Shown: positions 16,987 through 25,198 of the stretch, in pieces
Layout: the number at the start of each line of letters is the position of its first letter
Position numbering within the stretch: position 1 is the first letter of the stretch
Assembly: GCF_900110755.1 (NCBI RefSeq)
Contig: NZ_FOFF01000038.1
Location: forward strand, 1 to 64,000
Direction: 5' to 3'
DNA: 64,000 nt
From: Streptomyces sp. yr375
GTDB taxonomy: Bacteria; Actinomycetota; Actinomycetes; Streptomycetales; Streptomycetaceae
Position numbers and translations under genes: made by a program
Notes under the pieces: model-generated
What the model was told of the DNA's origin: nothing
The model's database searches: none
Seen by the model: the letters and a program-made list of their open reading frames with translations, nothing else

Positions 16987-18376
16987 TCTTCCCCGGAAGG
17001 CGGTTACCCGAACCGCCAAGCTCGCCGCGCTACCGCTCGGCTTCGCCGGGCGGGCGACCTGGGGACTGGGCAAGCGGATCGTGGGCGAGTCCGCGGAGAT
17101 CGTCGGCCGCGAGTTGCAGCAGCGCACCGCCGAGCAGCTCTTCAAGGTGCTGGGCGAGCTGAAGGGGGGTGCGATGAAGTTCGGGCAGGCCCTGTCCGTC
17201 TTCGAGTCGGCCCTCCCCGAGGAGGTCGCCGGCCCCTACCGCGCGGCCCTCACCAAACTGCAGGACGCCGCGCCGCCGATGCCGACCCTCACGATGCACT
17301 CCGTGCTCGCGGACCGCCTCGGCGAGGACTGGCCCGAGCTCTTCCTCGAGTTCGACGACAAGCCGGCCGCGGCGGCCTCGATCGGCCAGGTGCACCGAGC
17401 GGTGTGGCACGACGGCCGGGAGGTCGCGGTCAAGGTCCAGTACCCCGGGGCCGGCGAGGCCCTGCTGTCCGACCTGAACCAACTAAGCCGCTTCGCCCGC
17501 CTGTTGGGCCCGCTCATCCCGGGCATGGACGTCAAACCACTGATCTCCGAGCTGCGGGACCGGGTCTCCGAGGAGCTCGACTACAGCCTGGAGGCGCAGG
17601 CCCAGCAGGCCCACGCGGAGGAGTTCGCCGACGATCCCGACGTGGTGGTCCCGGCGGTGGTCCACCAGTGCGACCAGGTACTGATCACCGAGTGGATGGA
17701 CGGCGTGCCCATGTCCGAGGTGATCTCGGACGGCACTCCCGAACAGCGCGACCGCGCAGGGCAACTGCTCTCCCGTTTCCTCTTCTCCGGCCCCGCCCGC
17801 ACCGGCCTGCTGCACGCCGACCCGCACCCCGGCAACTTCCGCCTCCTGCCCGGCGGACCGGACGGCGAGGACGACTGGCGCCTGGGCGTCCTGGACTTCG
17901 GCACGGTGGACCGGCTCGCGGGCGGCCTGCCGGATCCGATCGGCCGATCCCTGCGCATGACCCTGGACGGTGACGCGGAGTCGGTCTATGACCTCCTTTG
18001 TACGGAGGGTTTCGTCAAGGACTCCATAGCGCTGGATCCCGACGCGGTCCTCGACTACCTCCTGCCGATCATCGAGCCGGCCGCGGTGGAGGAGTTCACG
18101 TTCACCCGTGGCTGGATGCGCAGCCAGGCGGCCCGGATCGCCGACCCCCGCTCCCCCGCCCATCAACTGGGCAAGCAGCTCAACCTTCCCCCGGCCTATC
18201 TGCTGATACACCGGGTGACGCTGAGCACGATCGGCGTGCTGTGCCAGCTCGGCGCGACGGTTCGGCTGCGCGAGGAACTGGAGGAGTGGCTGCCCGGGTT
18301 CCTTCCGGAAGACGTCCTGGAAGCCCTGGAGGCCCTGGATGCCTTGGACGCGGAGGGATCGGTGGCGGAGGCGTGA
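16979..18376 (+). CDS. ABC1/AarF/UbiB-family atypical kinase
   Basis: A 465-residue protein with all ABC1 hallmarks: the KxGQ motif (KFGQ, 67-70), the Ala-rich loop replacing the P-loop (AAAASIGQVHRA, 130-141), the ion-pair lysine (VAVKVQ, Lys152), the HADPHPGNF catalytic loop (279-287) and DFG in LGVLDFGTVD. ABC1 proteins are atypical ATPases or kinases tied to isoprenoid lipids; this is the Rv3197-type copy beside whiB7/wblC. In mycobacteria that neighbour has been reported to affect antibiotic tolerance. GGAGG lies five bases before ATG 16979, inside the end of the ThiF-like gene, so the two are coupled. Confidence 0.93.
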   Translation: MSDLPRKAVTRTAKLAALPLGFAGRATWGLGKRIVGESAEIVGRELQQRTAEQLFKVLGELKGGAMKFGQALSVFESALPEEVAGPYRAALTKLQDAAPPMPTLTMHSVLADRLGEDWPELFLEFDDKPAAAASIGQVHRAVWHDGREVAVKVQYPGAGEALLSDLNQLSRFARLLGPLIPGMDVKPLISELRDRVSEELDYSLEAQAQQAHAEEFADDPDVVVPAVVHQCDQVLITEWMDGVPMSEVISDGTPEQRDRAGQLLSRFLFSGPARTGLLHADPHPGNFRLLPGGPDGEDDWRLGVLDFGTVDRLAGGLPDPIGRSLRMTLDGDAESVYDLLCTEGFVKDSIALDPDAVLDYLLPIIEPAAVEEFTFTRGWMRSQAARIADPRSPAHQLGKQLNLPPAYLLIHRVTLSTIGVLCQLGATVRLREELEEWLPGFLPEDVLEALEALDALDAEGSVAEA

Positions 18377-18478
18377 GATGCGCCCCCGCCATGCCTCTTC
18401 TGTGACGGCGCTTCTGTGACGCCCCTCACCTTCGAGGCGATCGCGCCGCAGCGGTGGATTGCCCGTCCAACGCACGGC

Positions 18479-18510
18479 GGGGGCCGGTCCGTTCGGACGG
18501 ACCGGCCCCC
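18479..18510. terminator. Bidirectional terminator between ABC1 kinase and wblC operon
   Basis: A stem of about 14 bp with a 4-base loop (18479-18492 with 18497-18510) lies between the convergent ends of the kinase gene (18376) and the wblC downstream gene (18563). There is no T tract. Confidence 0.7.
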
Positions 18511-18562
18511 GAGGAGAGCTTCGCCTCCCCTGTCGGGAGGCCACCGCTTCAGGTGTGGGTGA

Positions 18563-18889
18563 TTACTGCATCACGGCGATGGCGAGCGCCCGGCGGGCGC
18601 GCATCGAGGCGCGCTCGGCCCGGCGCTGCATCCGGCGAGCGGTCGCCAGGCGCACGGCCCGGCTCTCCCGCTCGGCCTCGTGCAGTCGGTCGTGCATATG
18701 CGCACGAGCCAGGGCTTCTGGGATGAGTTGCATCTCGCGTGTCCTGTTCTGACGCGAGTCGTACGCGCCGGTGGTGGTGAGGTCTTCGGTCGCGGAGCCT
18801 GCGGGCTCGCTGGTGAACGGCTTCATCGGGGCCTGCTTCTTGGGGTCTTGCGTGAGGGGGCGGTCGATCGTTCCTGCGGTGGTGTTCAT
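18563..18889 (-). CDS. Hypothetical basic protein translationally coupled to WblC
   Basis: A 108-residue protein whose ATG (18889) overlaps the wblC stop (ATGA), so it is translated with wblC. The N-terminal 50 residues are polar and disordered. The C-terminal half (about 55-105) is a single charged helix rich in Arg and Ala (ARRMQRRAERASMRARRALA). No family is recognised. The coupling means it is made whenever WblC is made, that is, under ribosome-targeting antibiotic stress. Confidence 0.8.
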   Translation of the reverse strand: MNTTAGTIDRPLTQDPKKQAPMKPFTSEPAGSATEDLTTTGAYDSRQNRTREMQLIPEALARAHMHDRLHEAERESRAVRLATARRMQRRAERASMRARRALAIAVMQ

Positions 18890-19254
18890 GCCGTGACCGG
18901 GTTCTTGCGCGGGCGACCACGCGGCCGCTTCCGGGCGACGACGACACCCTGGACGAACAGCTCGCCGCCCCAGACGCCCCACGGCTCGCGCCGCTCCTTG
19001 GCGCCGGCGAGACAGGCCTCCATCAGCGGGCAGGTGCGGCAGAGGGACTTGGCGTACTCGACGTCCGCCGGCGACTCGGCGAAGAAGACCTCCGGGTCGT
19101 AGGAACGGCAGGGGACGGGCACGCCGAGGTTCTCGATGGCGTCGTCGAGCGCGGTGAGCGCCGTGAGCGGGGTCAAGGTGGAGTCCTCCGTGAGGCCGGG
19201 CGGGGGGATCGTTTCGGAAGGCGGTACGGACGGGGCGTGCGCTTCGAGTTGCAC
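18886..19254 (-). CDS. wblC: WhiB7-type iron-sulfur transcription factor WblC
   Basis: A 122-residue Wbl protein. Four cysteines (49, 72, 75, 81) hold a [4Fe-4S] cluster; the G-V-W-G-G turn is at 93-97 and the C-terminus has an AT-hook (RGRPRK, 112-117), the mark of the WhiB7/WblC clade. With the principal sigma factor it activates promoters that have AT-rich DNA next to the -35 box, turning on intrinsic resistance to ribosome-targeting antibiotics. The start is GTG 19254 (MQLEAHAP), matching the family. A leader of about 600 bases with an ORF, two hairpins and a WblC-type promoter lies upstream. It overlaps the downstream 108-residue gene. Confidence 0.95.
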   Translation of the reverse strand: MQLEAHAPSVPPSETIPPPGLTEDSTLTPLTALTALDDAIENLGVPVPCRSYDPEVFFAESPADVEYAKSLCRTCPLMEACLAGAKERREPWGVWGGELFVQGVVVARKRPRGRPRKNPVTA

Positions 19255-19278
19255 GGTTCGTCTTCCTCGTCTGTCGGT

Positions 19279-19296
19279 CCGGTCCTGTAGGACCGG
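19279..19296 (-). promoter_or_regulatory. Hairpin 25 bases before the wblC start
   Basis: A perfect 7-bp stem (CCGGTCC with GGACCGG, loop of four) lies between the attenuator and wblC. It could be an mRNA-stabilising or alternative structure; no function can be assigned from sequence alone. Confidence 0.4.
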
Positions 19297-19372
19297 GTGT
19301 CGGCTGGGTACCGGGTTCTTTTGTTGTCCCGAGGCCCCTTCGCTCCGTCGTCCCCGTTCGAGGACAAACAGA

Positions 19373-19407
19373 AGGGCCGCGGATCCCGGGTGGGGTTCCG
19401 CGGCCCT
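19373..19407 (-). terminator. Intrinsic attenuator in the wblC leader
   Basis: On the minus strand an 11-bp stem (AGGGCCGCGGA with its complement, 13-base loop) is followed by TTCTGTTTG. It lies between the leader ORF stop (19431) and the wblC start (19254). It is the Rho-independent terminator expected of the whiB7/wblC attenuation mechanism. Confidence 0.8.
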
Positions 19408-19417
19408 GAAGGCGCCT

Positions 19418-19436
19418 GCCTGATCATCGATCAGGC
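19418..19436 (-). promoter_or_regulatory. Hairpin enclosing the leader-ORF stop codon
   Basis: A perfect 8-bp stem (GCCTGATC/GATCAGGC) with a 3-base loop contains the TGA of the leader ORF and lies 10 bases before the attenuator. A ribosome that reaches the stop would melt it; a stalled one would not. Position and form fit a coupling element between leader translation and the attenuator. Confidence 0.55.
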
Positions 19437-19763
19437 TGGATCGCTCCAGGGTTCTGGCCCACGGAAGGCCCACATCAGGTGATGCTGCGTCGTCTGCTTC
19501 CCGGATTCGGCACCGGCTCCCGCAGAGGCATAGGCGATCTGCGCCTGCGTCTCTACTGCTTCCAGTGCCTTGGTCGGTCGCTCATTGCGCTCGCGGCTGG
19601 GAAGACCCGCGGGGGCAACGGAAGAGAACGCCGGCCGGTCGGCACGAATGCCGGACAGACCGGTGCCCAGGACCGAGGCGCCGAGCACGCATGTGGAGAC
19701 GACAGAGCGATCGTTCAGTTTGGCGGTGAAGCCGGTGGTGAAGCTGGTGTTGGTGATGATCAC
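19431..19763 (-). CDS. wblC leader ORF (uORF)
   Basis: An open frame of 110 codons from GTG 19763 behind a good GGAGG, ending at TGA inside a hairpin next to the wblC attenuator. Third-position GC is about 78%, so it is probably translated at full length. The last 14 codons also follow an internal ATG at 19475 (MWAFRGPEPWSDPA), so the functional leader peptide could be this short one. No domain is visible. Translation of an upstream ORF senses ribosome inhibition for whiB7/wblC in both Streptomyces and Mycobacterium (established); which of the two frames acts here is open. Confidence 0.65.
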   Translation of the reverse strand: MIITNTSFTTGFTAKLNDRSVVSTCVLGASVLGTGLSGIRADRPAFSSVAPAGLPSRERNERPTKALEAVETQAQIAYASAGAGAESGKQTTQHHLMWAFRGPEPWSDPA

Positions 19764-19877
19764 TGGAATCGCCTCCTCTCGGCGTCTCGGGGGACCGGGG
19801 GTGAACCCAGTCCGACGGATATGCAAGTACAGCACGGAATCAGGGCCTTCGAGAAGGCCGCCGTCCCCGTGTCTAAG

Positions 19878-19917
19878 AACCTATGGGGATTGCCGGGGCA
19901 TGCGCAAACTATTTTTC
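19878..19917 (-). promoter_or_regulatory. Predicted WblC-autoregulated promoter
   Basis: Minus strand: -35 TTGCGC (19902-19907), 18-bp spacer, -10 TAGGTT (19878-19883). Directly upstream of the -35 lies an A/T run (AAAAATAGT at 19908-19916) that stands out in this GC-rich DNA. AT-rich DNA beside the -35 is the recognised feature of WhiB7/WblC-dependent promoters, read by the AT-hook. The start point would be near 19871, giving a leader of about 617 bases to wblC. Confidence 0.6.
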
Positions 19918-19974
19918 CGACGAGTTCGGATCAGTTCCCCGCCCGTCCCCCGCCCACCCCCCGTCCGCCCCTCC

Positions 19975-22179
19975 TCAGTCGCTCTCGTCGTCCCCTGCGA
20001 CCTCTTGGCCTGCGCAGATGGCCAGGACGTCGGCTCCGTAACGGTTGAGCTTGCGCACTCCGACCCCCGGGATCCGCGCGAGCTCGCCCTCCTCCTCGGG
20101 GACGGTCTCGGCGATCGCCATCAGCGTCTTGTCGGTGAAGACGCAGAACGCCGGCTGGCCGCCTCGCGTCGCCTGGAGGGCCCGCCAGTCCCGCAGCCGC
20201 TCGTAGAGCCCCTCGTCCATGTCGGAGGGGCAGTCCTCGCAGCGCATCAGCTTCATCTCGCCGGCGTCGGTCAGGGTGCGCCCGCAGACCCGGCAGCGGG
20301 CGGGGGTGCGCTGGATCCGGCGCGGCACGGTGGGCGCGCCCACGGCAGTGCCGGTGAAGCCGCGCTCGATGCCGCCGGTTCCCACCGCGCCGCCACGACC
20401 GGCGGCGGTGCCCGAACCGGGACGCAGGCCGTCGAGGAAGCGGCTGGGGCGGCGGCTCGGGCGGCCGCCGGGTGAGCGGGCCAGCGCCCAGGAGACGTGC
20501 AGGCGCTCACGGGCGCGGGTGACGCCGACGTAGAGCAGGCGGCGCTCCTCCTCGACCTGTTCGTCGGTCTTGGCGTAGCTGATCGGCATCATGCCCTCGG
20601 CGACGCCGACCAGGAAGACGACGTCCCACTCCAGGCCCTTGGCCGAGTGCAGGGAGGCCAGGGTGACGCCCTGGACGGTCGGGGCGTGCTGGGCGCCCGC
20701 CCGCTCGTCGAGCTCGGCGACCAGGTCGGCGAGTGTGGCTCCCGGCTGGGCGGCGGCGAAGTCCTGGGCGAGGCCGACCAGCGCGGCGAGCGATTCCCAG
20801 CGTTCTCTGACGGCTCCGGAACCGGCCGGCGGCTGGGGCGTCCAGCCCTCGCCCGAGAGGACGGCACGCACCTGGGAGGGCAGGTCGACGGCGTCCTCGA
20901 GGAGGGTGTCGTTGCCGCCGAAGCGGGCCGCGCCGCGCAGGGCGACACCGGCCTTGCGCACCTCGGGGCGGTCGAAGAAGCGCTCGGCGCCGCGCAGTTG
21001 GTACGGGATGCCGAGGTCGGCCAGGGCCTGTTCGTAGGTCTCGGACTGTGCGTTGGTGCGGAACAGGACGGCGATCTCGGCGGCCGGGACACCGGCGGCG
21101 AGGAGCTCGCGGATGCGGCGGGCCGCGCCCTCGGCCTCGGCGGGCTCGTCGGGGTAGTCGGTGTAGCCGGGCTCGGGTCCCGGGTCGCGCTGGGAGACCA
21201 GCTCCAGGCGGTGGTCGGCGGCGCGGCCGCGGGCCTGGGAGAGCAGGCCGTTGGCGAGGTGGACGACCTGAGGGGTGGAGCGGTAGTCGCGGACCAGCTT
21301 GACGACCGTGGCTCCGGGGTGGCGGGTGCGGAAGTCGAGGAGGTGGTCGGGGGTGGCTCCGGTGAAGGAGTAGATCGTCTGGCTGGCGTCGCCGACCACG
21401 CACAGGTCGTCCCGGTCGCCGAGCCACAGCTCGAGCAGGCGCTGCTGGAGGGGGCTGACGTCCTGGTACTCGTCGACCACGAAGTGCTGGTACTGGGCGC
21501 GGACCTGCTCGGCGATGTCGTGGCGGTCCTGGAGGACGGCGACGGTCAGCAGCAGGACGTCCTCGAAGTCGATGACTCCGCGGTCGCGTTTGAGGTCCTC
21601 GTAGGCGCCGTAGAGCTGGGCGAGCTCGGCGGGGTCCCGGGGGATGTCGCGGCCGGCCTTGGCGGCGGCCAGGGCGTAGTCGGCGGGGACGGTCTGGGTG
21701 ACCTTGGACCACTCGATCTCCGCGGTGGCGTCCCGCAGCTCGCCGCGGTCGAGGCGGATGCGGCAGGCGACGGCCGCGTCGGCGACGAGCTGGATCTTCC
21801 GGTCGACGAGCCGGGGCAGGGCGCCACCGATCGCTTTCGGCCAGAAGTACTGGAGTTGGCGCAGGGCCGCGGAGTGGAAGGTGCGGGCCTGGACGCCCTG
21901 GGCGCCGAGTTGGCGGAGCCGGCCCCGCATCTCTCCGGCGGCGCGGTTGGTGAAGGTGACGGCGAGCACGCTGGAGGGGTGCAGGATGCCGGCCCGCACG
22001 CCGTAGGCGATGCGGTGGGTGATGGCCCGCGTCTTGCCCGTGCCGGCTCCTGCCAGCACGCACACCGGACCGCGCAGGGCGGTCGCCACCTCGCGCTGCT
22101 CGGGGTCGAGCCCTTCGAGCACCGCGTCGGCCGAGTCCGGTACCTGCGGGAAGAGGGAGGAGTGCGTTGCTGCTGTCAC
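19975..22179 (-). CDS. uvrD2: UvrD2-type superfamily I DNA helicase with zinc and HRDC domains
   Basis: A 734-residue UvrD2: Walker A GAGTGKT (44-50), Walker B DEYQDV (236-241), motif IV-VI elements including LHSAKGLEWDVVFL and VGVTRARERL. After the motor comes a four-cysteine module (Cys629, 632, 647, 650) and a C-terminal HRDC domain (about 655-725), the layout of actinobacterial UvrD2. It is a 3'-5' helicase; the mycobacterial enzyme is essential. The start GTG 22179 has no ribosome-binding site and may be leaderless. It is divergent from the mycoredoxin gene and upstream of the wblC leader. Confidence 0.93.
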   Translation of the reverse strand: MTAATHSSLFPQVPDSADAVLEGLDPEQREVATALRGPVCVLAGAGTGKTRAITHRIAYGVRAGILHPSSVLAVTFTNRAAGEMRGRLRQLGAQGVQARTFHSAALRQLQYFWPKAIGGALPRLVDRKIQLVADAAVACRIRLDRGELRDATAEIEWSKVTQTVPADYALAAAKAGRDIPRDPAELAQLYGAYEDLKRDRGVIDFEDVLLLTVAVLQDRHDIAEQVRAQYQHFVVDEYQDVSPLQQRLLELWLGDRDDLCVVGDASQTIYSFTGATPDHLLDFRTRHPGATVVKLVRDYRSTPQVVHLANGLLSQARGRAADHRLELVSQRDPGPEPGYTDYPDEPAEAEGAARRIRELLAAGVPAAEIAVLFRTNAQSETYEQALADLGIPYQLRGAERFFDRPEVRKAGVALRGAARFGGNDTLLEDAVDLPSQVRAVLSGEGWTPQPPAGSGAVRERWESLAALVGLAQDFAAAQPGATLADLVAELDERAGAQHAPTVQGVTLASLHSAKGLEWDVVFLVGVAEGMMPISYAKTDEQVEEERRLLYVGVTRARERLHVSWALARSPGGRPSRRPSRFLDGLRPGSGTAAGRGGAVGTGGIERGFTGTAVGAPTVPRRIQRTPARCRVCGRTLTDAGEMKLMRCEDCPSDMDEGLYERLRDWRALQATRGGQPAFCVFTDKTLMAIAETVPEEEGELARIPGVGVRKLNRYGADVLAICAGQEVAGDDESD

Positions 22180-22374
22180 ACGGCCATGCTGCCAGGTCGG
22201 TGGAGACGGACGGGCCGGTTGTCCACAGGCGGGGCCTCGCAGTCGTACTAATGCGGCGAGCGTCACCCTCGGCCGCCCGACCCCACACCGCCGGACGGGA
22301 ATGGCGACCCTCTCACGTACGTTCACCCCCTGCGACCACCTGTTCGCCCGACCCTCCGAAGGAGCACGAGAGAC

Positions 22375-22617
22375 ATGCTGGGCACTGTGACGATGTACAG
22401 CACCACGTGGTGCGGCTACTGCCAGCGGCTGAAGAAGCAGCTCGACCGCGAGGGCATCGCGTACACCGAGATCAACATCGAGCATGACCCGAAGTCCGCG
22501 GATTTCGTGGAAAAGGCGAATGGCGGAAACCAGACGGTGCCTACCGTGCTGTTCCCCGACGGTTCGACGCTGACGAACCCGTCGCTCGCGCAGGTGAAGC
22601 AGAAGATCGGCGTGTGA
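22375..22617 (+). CDS. mrx1: Mycoredoxin-1 (glutaredoxin-fold)
   Basis: An 80-residue glutaredoxin-like protein with active site CGYC (Cys13, Cys16), the cis-Pro segment TVPTVLFPDG and the GSTLTNPS segment. This is the mycoredoxin family, which reduces mycothiol-protein mixed disulfides in actinobacteria. It starts at ATG 22375 with GGAG about ten bases upstream. It is always close to uvrD2/whiB7 in this backbone and is divergent from uvrD2 here. Confidence 0.93.
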   Translation: MLGTVTMYSTTWCGYCQRLKKQLDREGIAYTEINIEHDPKSADFVEKANGGNQTVPTVLFPDGSTLTNPSLAQVKQKIGV

Positions 22618-22628
22618 TCGTAGTGGTG

Positions 22629-22660
22629 AGGGCGGCCTCCGGGGTGTTGGGGGCCGCCCT
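22629..22660. terminator. Terminator between convergent mrx1 and nudC
   Basis: A 9-bp stem (AGGGCGGCC at 22629-22637 with 22652-22660) and a TTTG end on the + strand lie between the stops of mrx1 (22617) and nudC (22676). Confidence 0.7.
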
Positions 22661-22675
22661 TTGTCGCGCCGTGGG

Positions 22676-23620
22676 TCAGATGAAGGTGCGGGTCGGGAGT
22701 GGTTTGCCGTACCAGAGTTCGATCAGGCGGGCCGCGATGGAGATGCCGTAGGGGGGCAGTACCTCGCCGGACTCGAAGGCGGTGCCGAGGTCGTCGCGGG
22801 AGAACCAGCGGGCTTCGTGGATCTCGTCGCCGTCGACGTTGATGTCGGTGGAGGTGGCGTGGGCCATGAAGCCCAGCATGAGGCTGGACGGGAACGGCCA
22901 GGGCTGGCTGGCGATGTACTCGACCTCGCCGACGGTGATGCCGGCCTCCTCGAAGACTTCGCGGCGCACGGACTGCTCGATGGACTCGCCGGGCTCGACG
23001 AAACCGGCGAGGGTCGAGAAGCGGCCCTCGGGCCAGTGGACCTGGCGGCCGAGGAGGATGCGGTCCTCCTCGTCCGTGACGGCCATGATCACCGCGGGGT
23101 CGGTGCGCGGGTAGTGCTCGGCGCCGCAGGCGGGGCAGCGGCGGATGTGGCCGGCTGCGGCGATCACCGTGCGCTCGCCGCAGCGGGAGCAGAAGCGGTG
23201 CAGGCGCTGCCAGTTCTCCAGGGCGACGGCGTGCACCATGAGGCCCGTGTCGCGCGGCGACAGCAGCAGGCCGGCCTCGCGCAGACCGGCCGGGCGCGCG
23301 GCCTGGTCGATGCGGCCGGGCAGCGCGTCCTTCTGGAGGGCGAAGTAGCTGACGCCGTCCTCGTCGGTCCCCAGGAAGTAGCGGTGTGCCTCGGTGAGGG
23401 GCGCCTCGAACGACGGGGTCATGACGATTTCGGTGCTGCCGTCGGGCGTCTCGTCGATGAGGACCTGGCCGCCGGAGACGACGAAGCAACGCGTCGTGGG
23501 GTGGCTCCACGCCGCGGCGAGCCAGGCCTCGTCGAGCCGGTGGTGGGCGGCCCGGTCGATGCCGCTCGGCGCGGTGAGCGAAATGGGTCGATCGGCGTTC
23601 TGGTCGGTCCTGGTGGTCAC
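22676..23620 (-). CDS. nudC: NADH pyrophosphatase / NAD-cap decapping enzyme NudC
   Basis: A 314-residue NudC: a zinc ribbon (Cys144, 147, 162, 165), a Nudix box (206-228, ending RREVFEEAGI) and the NADH-specificity motif SQPWPFPSS (238-246). The family hydrolyses NADH to NMNH and AMP and removes NAD caps from RNA 5' ends. Start GTG 23620 with GGAAG five bases upstream. It matches the place of Rv3199c between mycoredoxin and AdnAB. Confidence 0.94.
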   Translation of the reverse strand: MTTRTDQNADRPISLTAPSGIDRAAHHRLDEAWLAAAWSHPTTRCFVVSGGQVLIDETPDGSTEIVMTPSFEAPLTEAHRYFLGTDEDGVSYFALQKDALPGRIDQAARPAGLREAGLLLSPRDTGLMVHAVALENWQRLHRFCSRCGERTVIAAAGHIRRCPACGAEHYPRTDPAVIMAVTDEEDRILLGRQVHWPEGRFSTLAGFVEPGESIEQSVRREVFEEAGITVGEVEYIASQPWPFPSSLMLGFMAHATSTDINVDGDEIHEARWFSRDDLGTAFESGEVLPPYGISIAARLIELWYGKPLPTRTFI

Positions 23621-23775
23621 GGGTACTTCCAACTCCCCCGGTGGAACGGTTGTTTCTGCGGGCGGTTCAGCGGGACGTACGGCAGGGGACGGCCGGGTCC
23701 GGTGCGGGGTCGCGATGCGGGGCTGGCCGTGCCGTGTGCCCCGCGCGCGGGTCCCCTCCGGACCGAGCGGGGGCC

Positions 23776-25188
23776 TCAGGGCGCATGACGCCAGTTCTCG
23801 GCGAGGTCGCCCCAGAGGTACGCGGTGGTCTCGACGCCCTTGAGGAGGAGGTCCAGCTCGACTTTCTCGTTCGGCGCGTGCCAGCCGTCCGAGGGCACGG
23901 AGATGCCCAGGAAGAGCACCGGAGCGCCGAGGACCTCCTGGAGGTCGGCGGCGGGTCCCGAGCCGCCCTCGCGGGTGAAGCGGACGGGTCCCTCGAAGGC
24001 GCGGCCCATGGCGCGGACCACGGACTGCAGGGCCGGGTGGTCCAGCGGGGTCAGGCACGGGCGCGTGGCCGGGCTGAACGCGATCTCACAGCCGATCCCG
24101 GCGGGCACCTGCTCGGCGGCCCAGGCGCGGACGGCCTTCTCGATGTGCTCCGGGTCCTGGCCTGCGACCAGCCGGAACGACAGCTTCACAAAGGCCGACG
24201 ACGGGATGATCGTCTTGCTGCCGGGGCCCTGGTAGCCGCCGCCGATGCCGTTGACCTCGGCGGTGGGGCGGGCCCAGACGCGCTCCAGGGTGGTGTGTCC
24301 GGCCTCGCCGTGGGTGGCGTGCGACCGCGCGGTGCGCAGCCACTCGTCCTCGTCGAAGGGCAGTTCGGCGAAGAGCTCGCGCTCGCGGTCGGTGAGCTCG
24401 ACGATGCCGTCGTAGAAGCCGGGGACGGCCACGCGCGCGTGGTCGTCGTGCAGGGCGGCGACGAGGCGGGCGGCCGCGGTCGCCGGGTTGGGCACGGCGC
24501 CGCCGAAGGAGCCCGAGTGGATGTCGTGGTCGGGGCCGGACAGCCGGATCTCGCACTCGGTGAGGCCGCGCATGCCGGTGCACACCGTGGGGGTGTCCGC
24601 GGACCACATGCCGGTGTCGGAGACGATCACGGCGTCCGCGGCGAGCCGCCCGGCCTGCTCCTCGACCAGGGCTCGGAAGTTCGGCGAGCTGGACTCCTCC
24701 TCGCCCTCGATCAGCAGCTTGAGGTTGACGGCCGGGGCGGTGCGGCCGGTGGCGGCGAGGTGGGCGCGGACGCCGAGGGTGTGGAAGAAGACCTGGCCCT
24801 TGTCGTCGGCCGCCCCGCGCGCGTAGAGGCGGTTCTCGTGGACGACGGGCTCGAAGGGGTCGGTGTCCCAGCCGTCCTCGAGGGCGGCGGGCTGCACGTC
24901 GTGGTGGCCGTAGACCAGGACGGTGGGGGCCTGCGGATCGCCGGCGGGCCACTCGGCGTAGACGGCCGGCGCTCCCGGTGTCTGCCAGACCTCGACGGTC
25001 GGGAAGCCGGTCTCCTTCAGCTTGGCGGCGAGCCAGTCCGCGCTGCGCCGTACGTCGGGGGCGTGGTCGGGCTGCGCCGACACCGACGGGATGCGCAGCC
25101 ACTCGGCGAGGTCGTCGAGGAAGGCCGCGCGGTGCTGCTCGATGTACGTGCGGACGGCGCTGACGGCACTGTCAACGGGATGGCTCAT
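23776..25188 (-). CDS. M20-family metallopeptidase (dipeptidase)
   Basis: A 470-residue M20 enzyme. Zinc ligands and catalytic residues lie in VLVYGHHDVQPA, LYARGAADDKGQ, LIEGEEESSSPN and VSDTGMW; the dimerisation lid has HSGSFGGAVPNPA and the last ligand is in SDGWHAPNE. It cleaves di- or short peptides, probably in the cytoplasm. Start ATG 25188 (MSHPVDSA). It begins 10 bp after adnB, so it is likely co-transcribed with adnA-adnB although unrelated in function. Confidence 0.93.
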   Translation of the reverse strand: MSHPVDSAVSAVRTYIEQHRAAFLDDLAEWLRIPSVSAQPDHAPDVRRSADWLAAKLKETGFPTVEVWQTPGAPAVYAEWPAGDPQAPTVLVYGHHDVQPAALEDGWDTDPFEPVVHENRLYARGAADDKGQVFFHTLGVRAHLAATGRTAPAVNLKLLIEGEEESSSPNFRALVEEQAGRLAADAVIVSDTGMWSADTPTVCTGMRGLTECEIRLSGPDHDIHSGSFGGAVPNPATAAARLVAALHDDHARVAVPGFYDGIVELTDRERELFAELPFDEDEWLRTARSHATHGEAGHTTLERVWARPTAEVNGIGGGYQGPGSKTIIPSSAFVKLSFRLVAGQDPEHIEKAVRAWAAEQVPAGIGCEIAFSPATRPCLTPLDHPALQSVVRAMGRAFEGPVRFTREGGSGPAADLQEVLGAPVLFLGISVPSDGWHAPNEKVELDLLLKGVETTAYLWGDLAENWRHAP

Positions 25189-25198
25189 GGTCACGAGC

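Noticed and set aside
9596..18376. A RiPP-type biosynthetic cluster (ThiF-like, protease, Nudix, kinase together).
   Set aside because: The same genes keep this order in mycobacteria, and no precursor-peptide gene is seen; this is core synteny, not a metabolite cluster.
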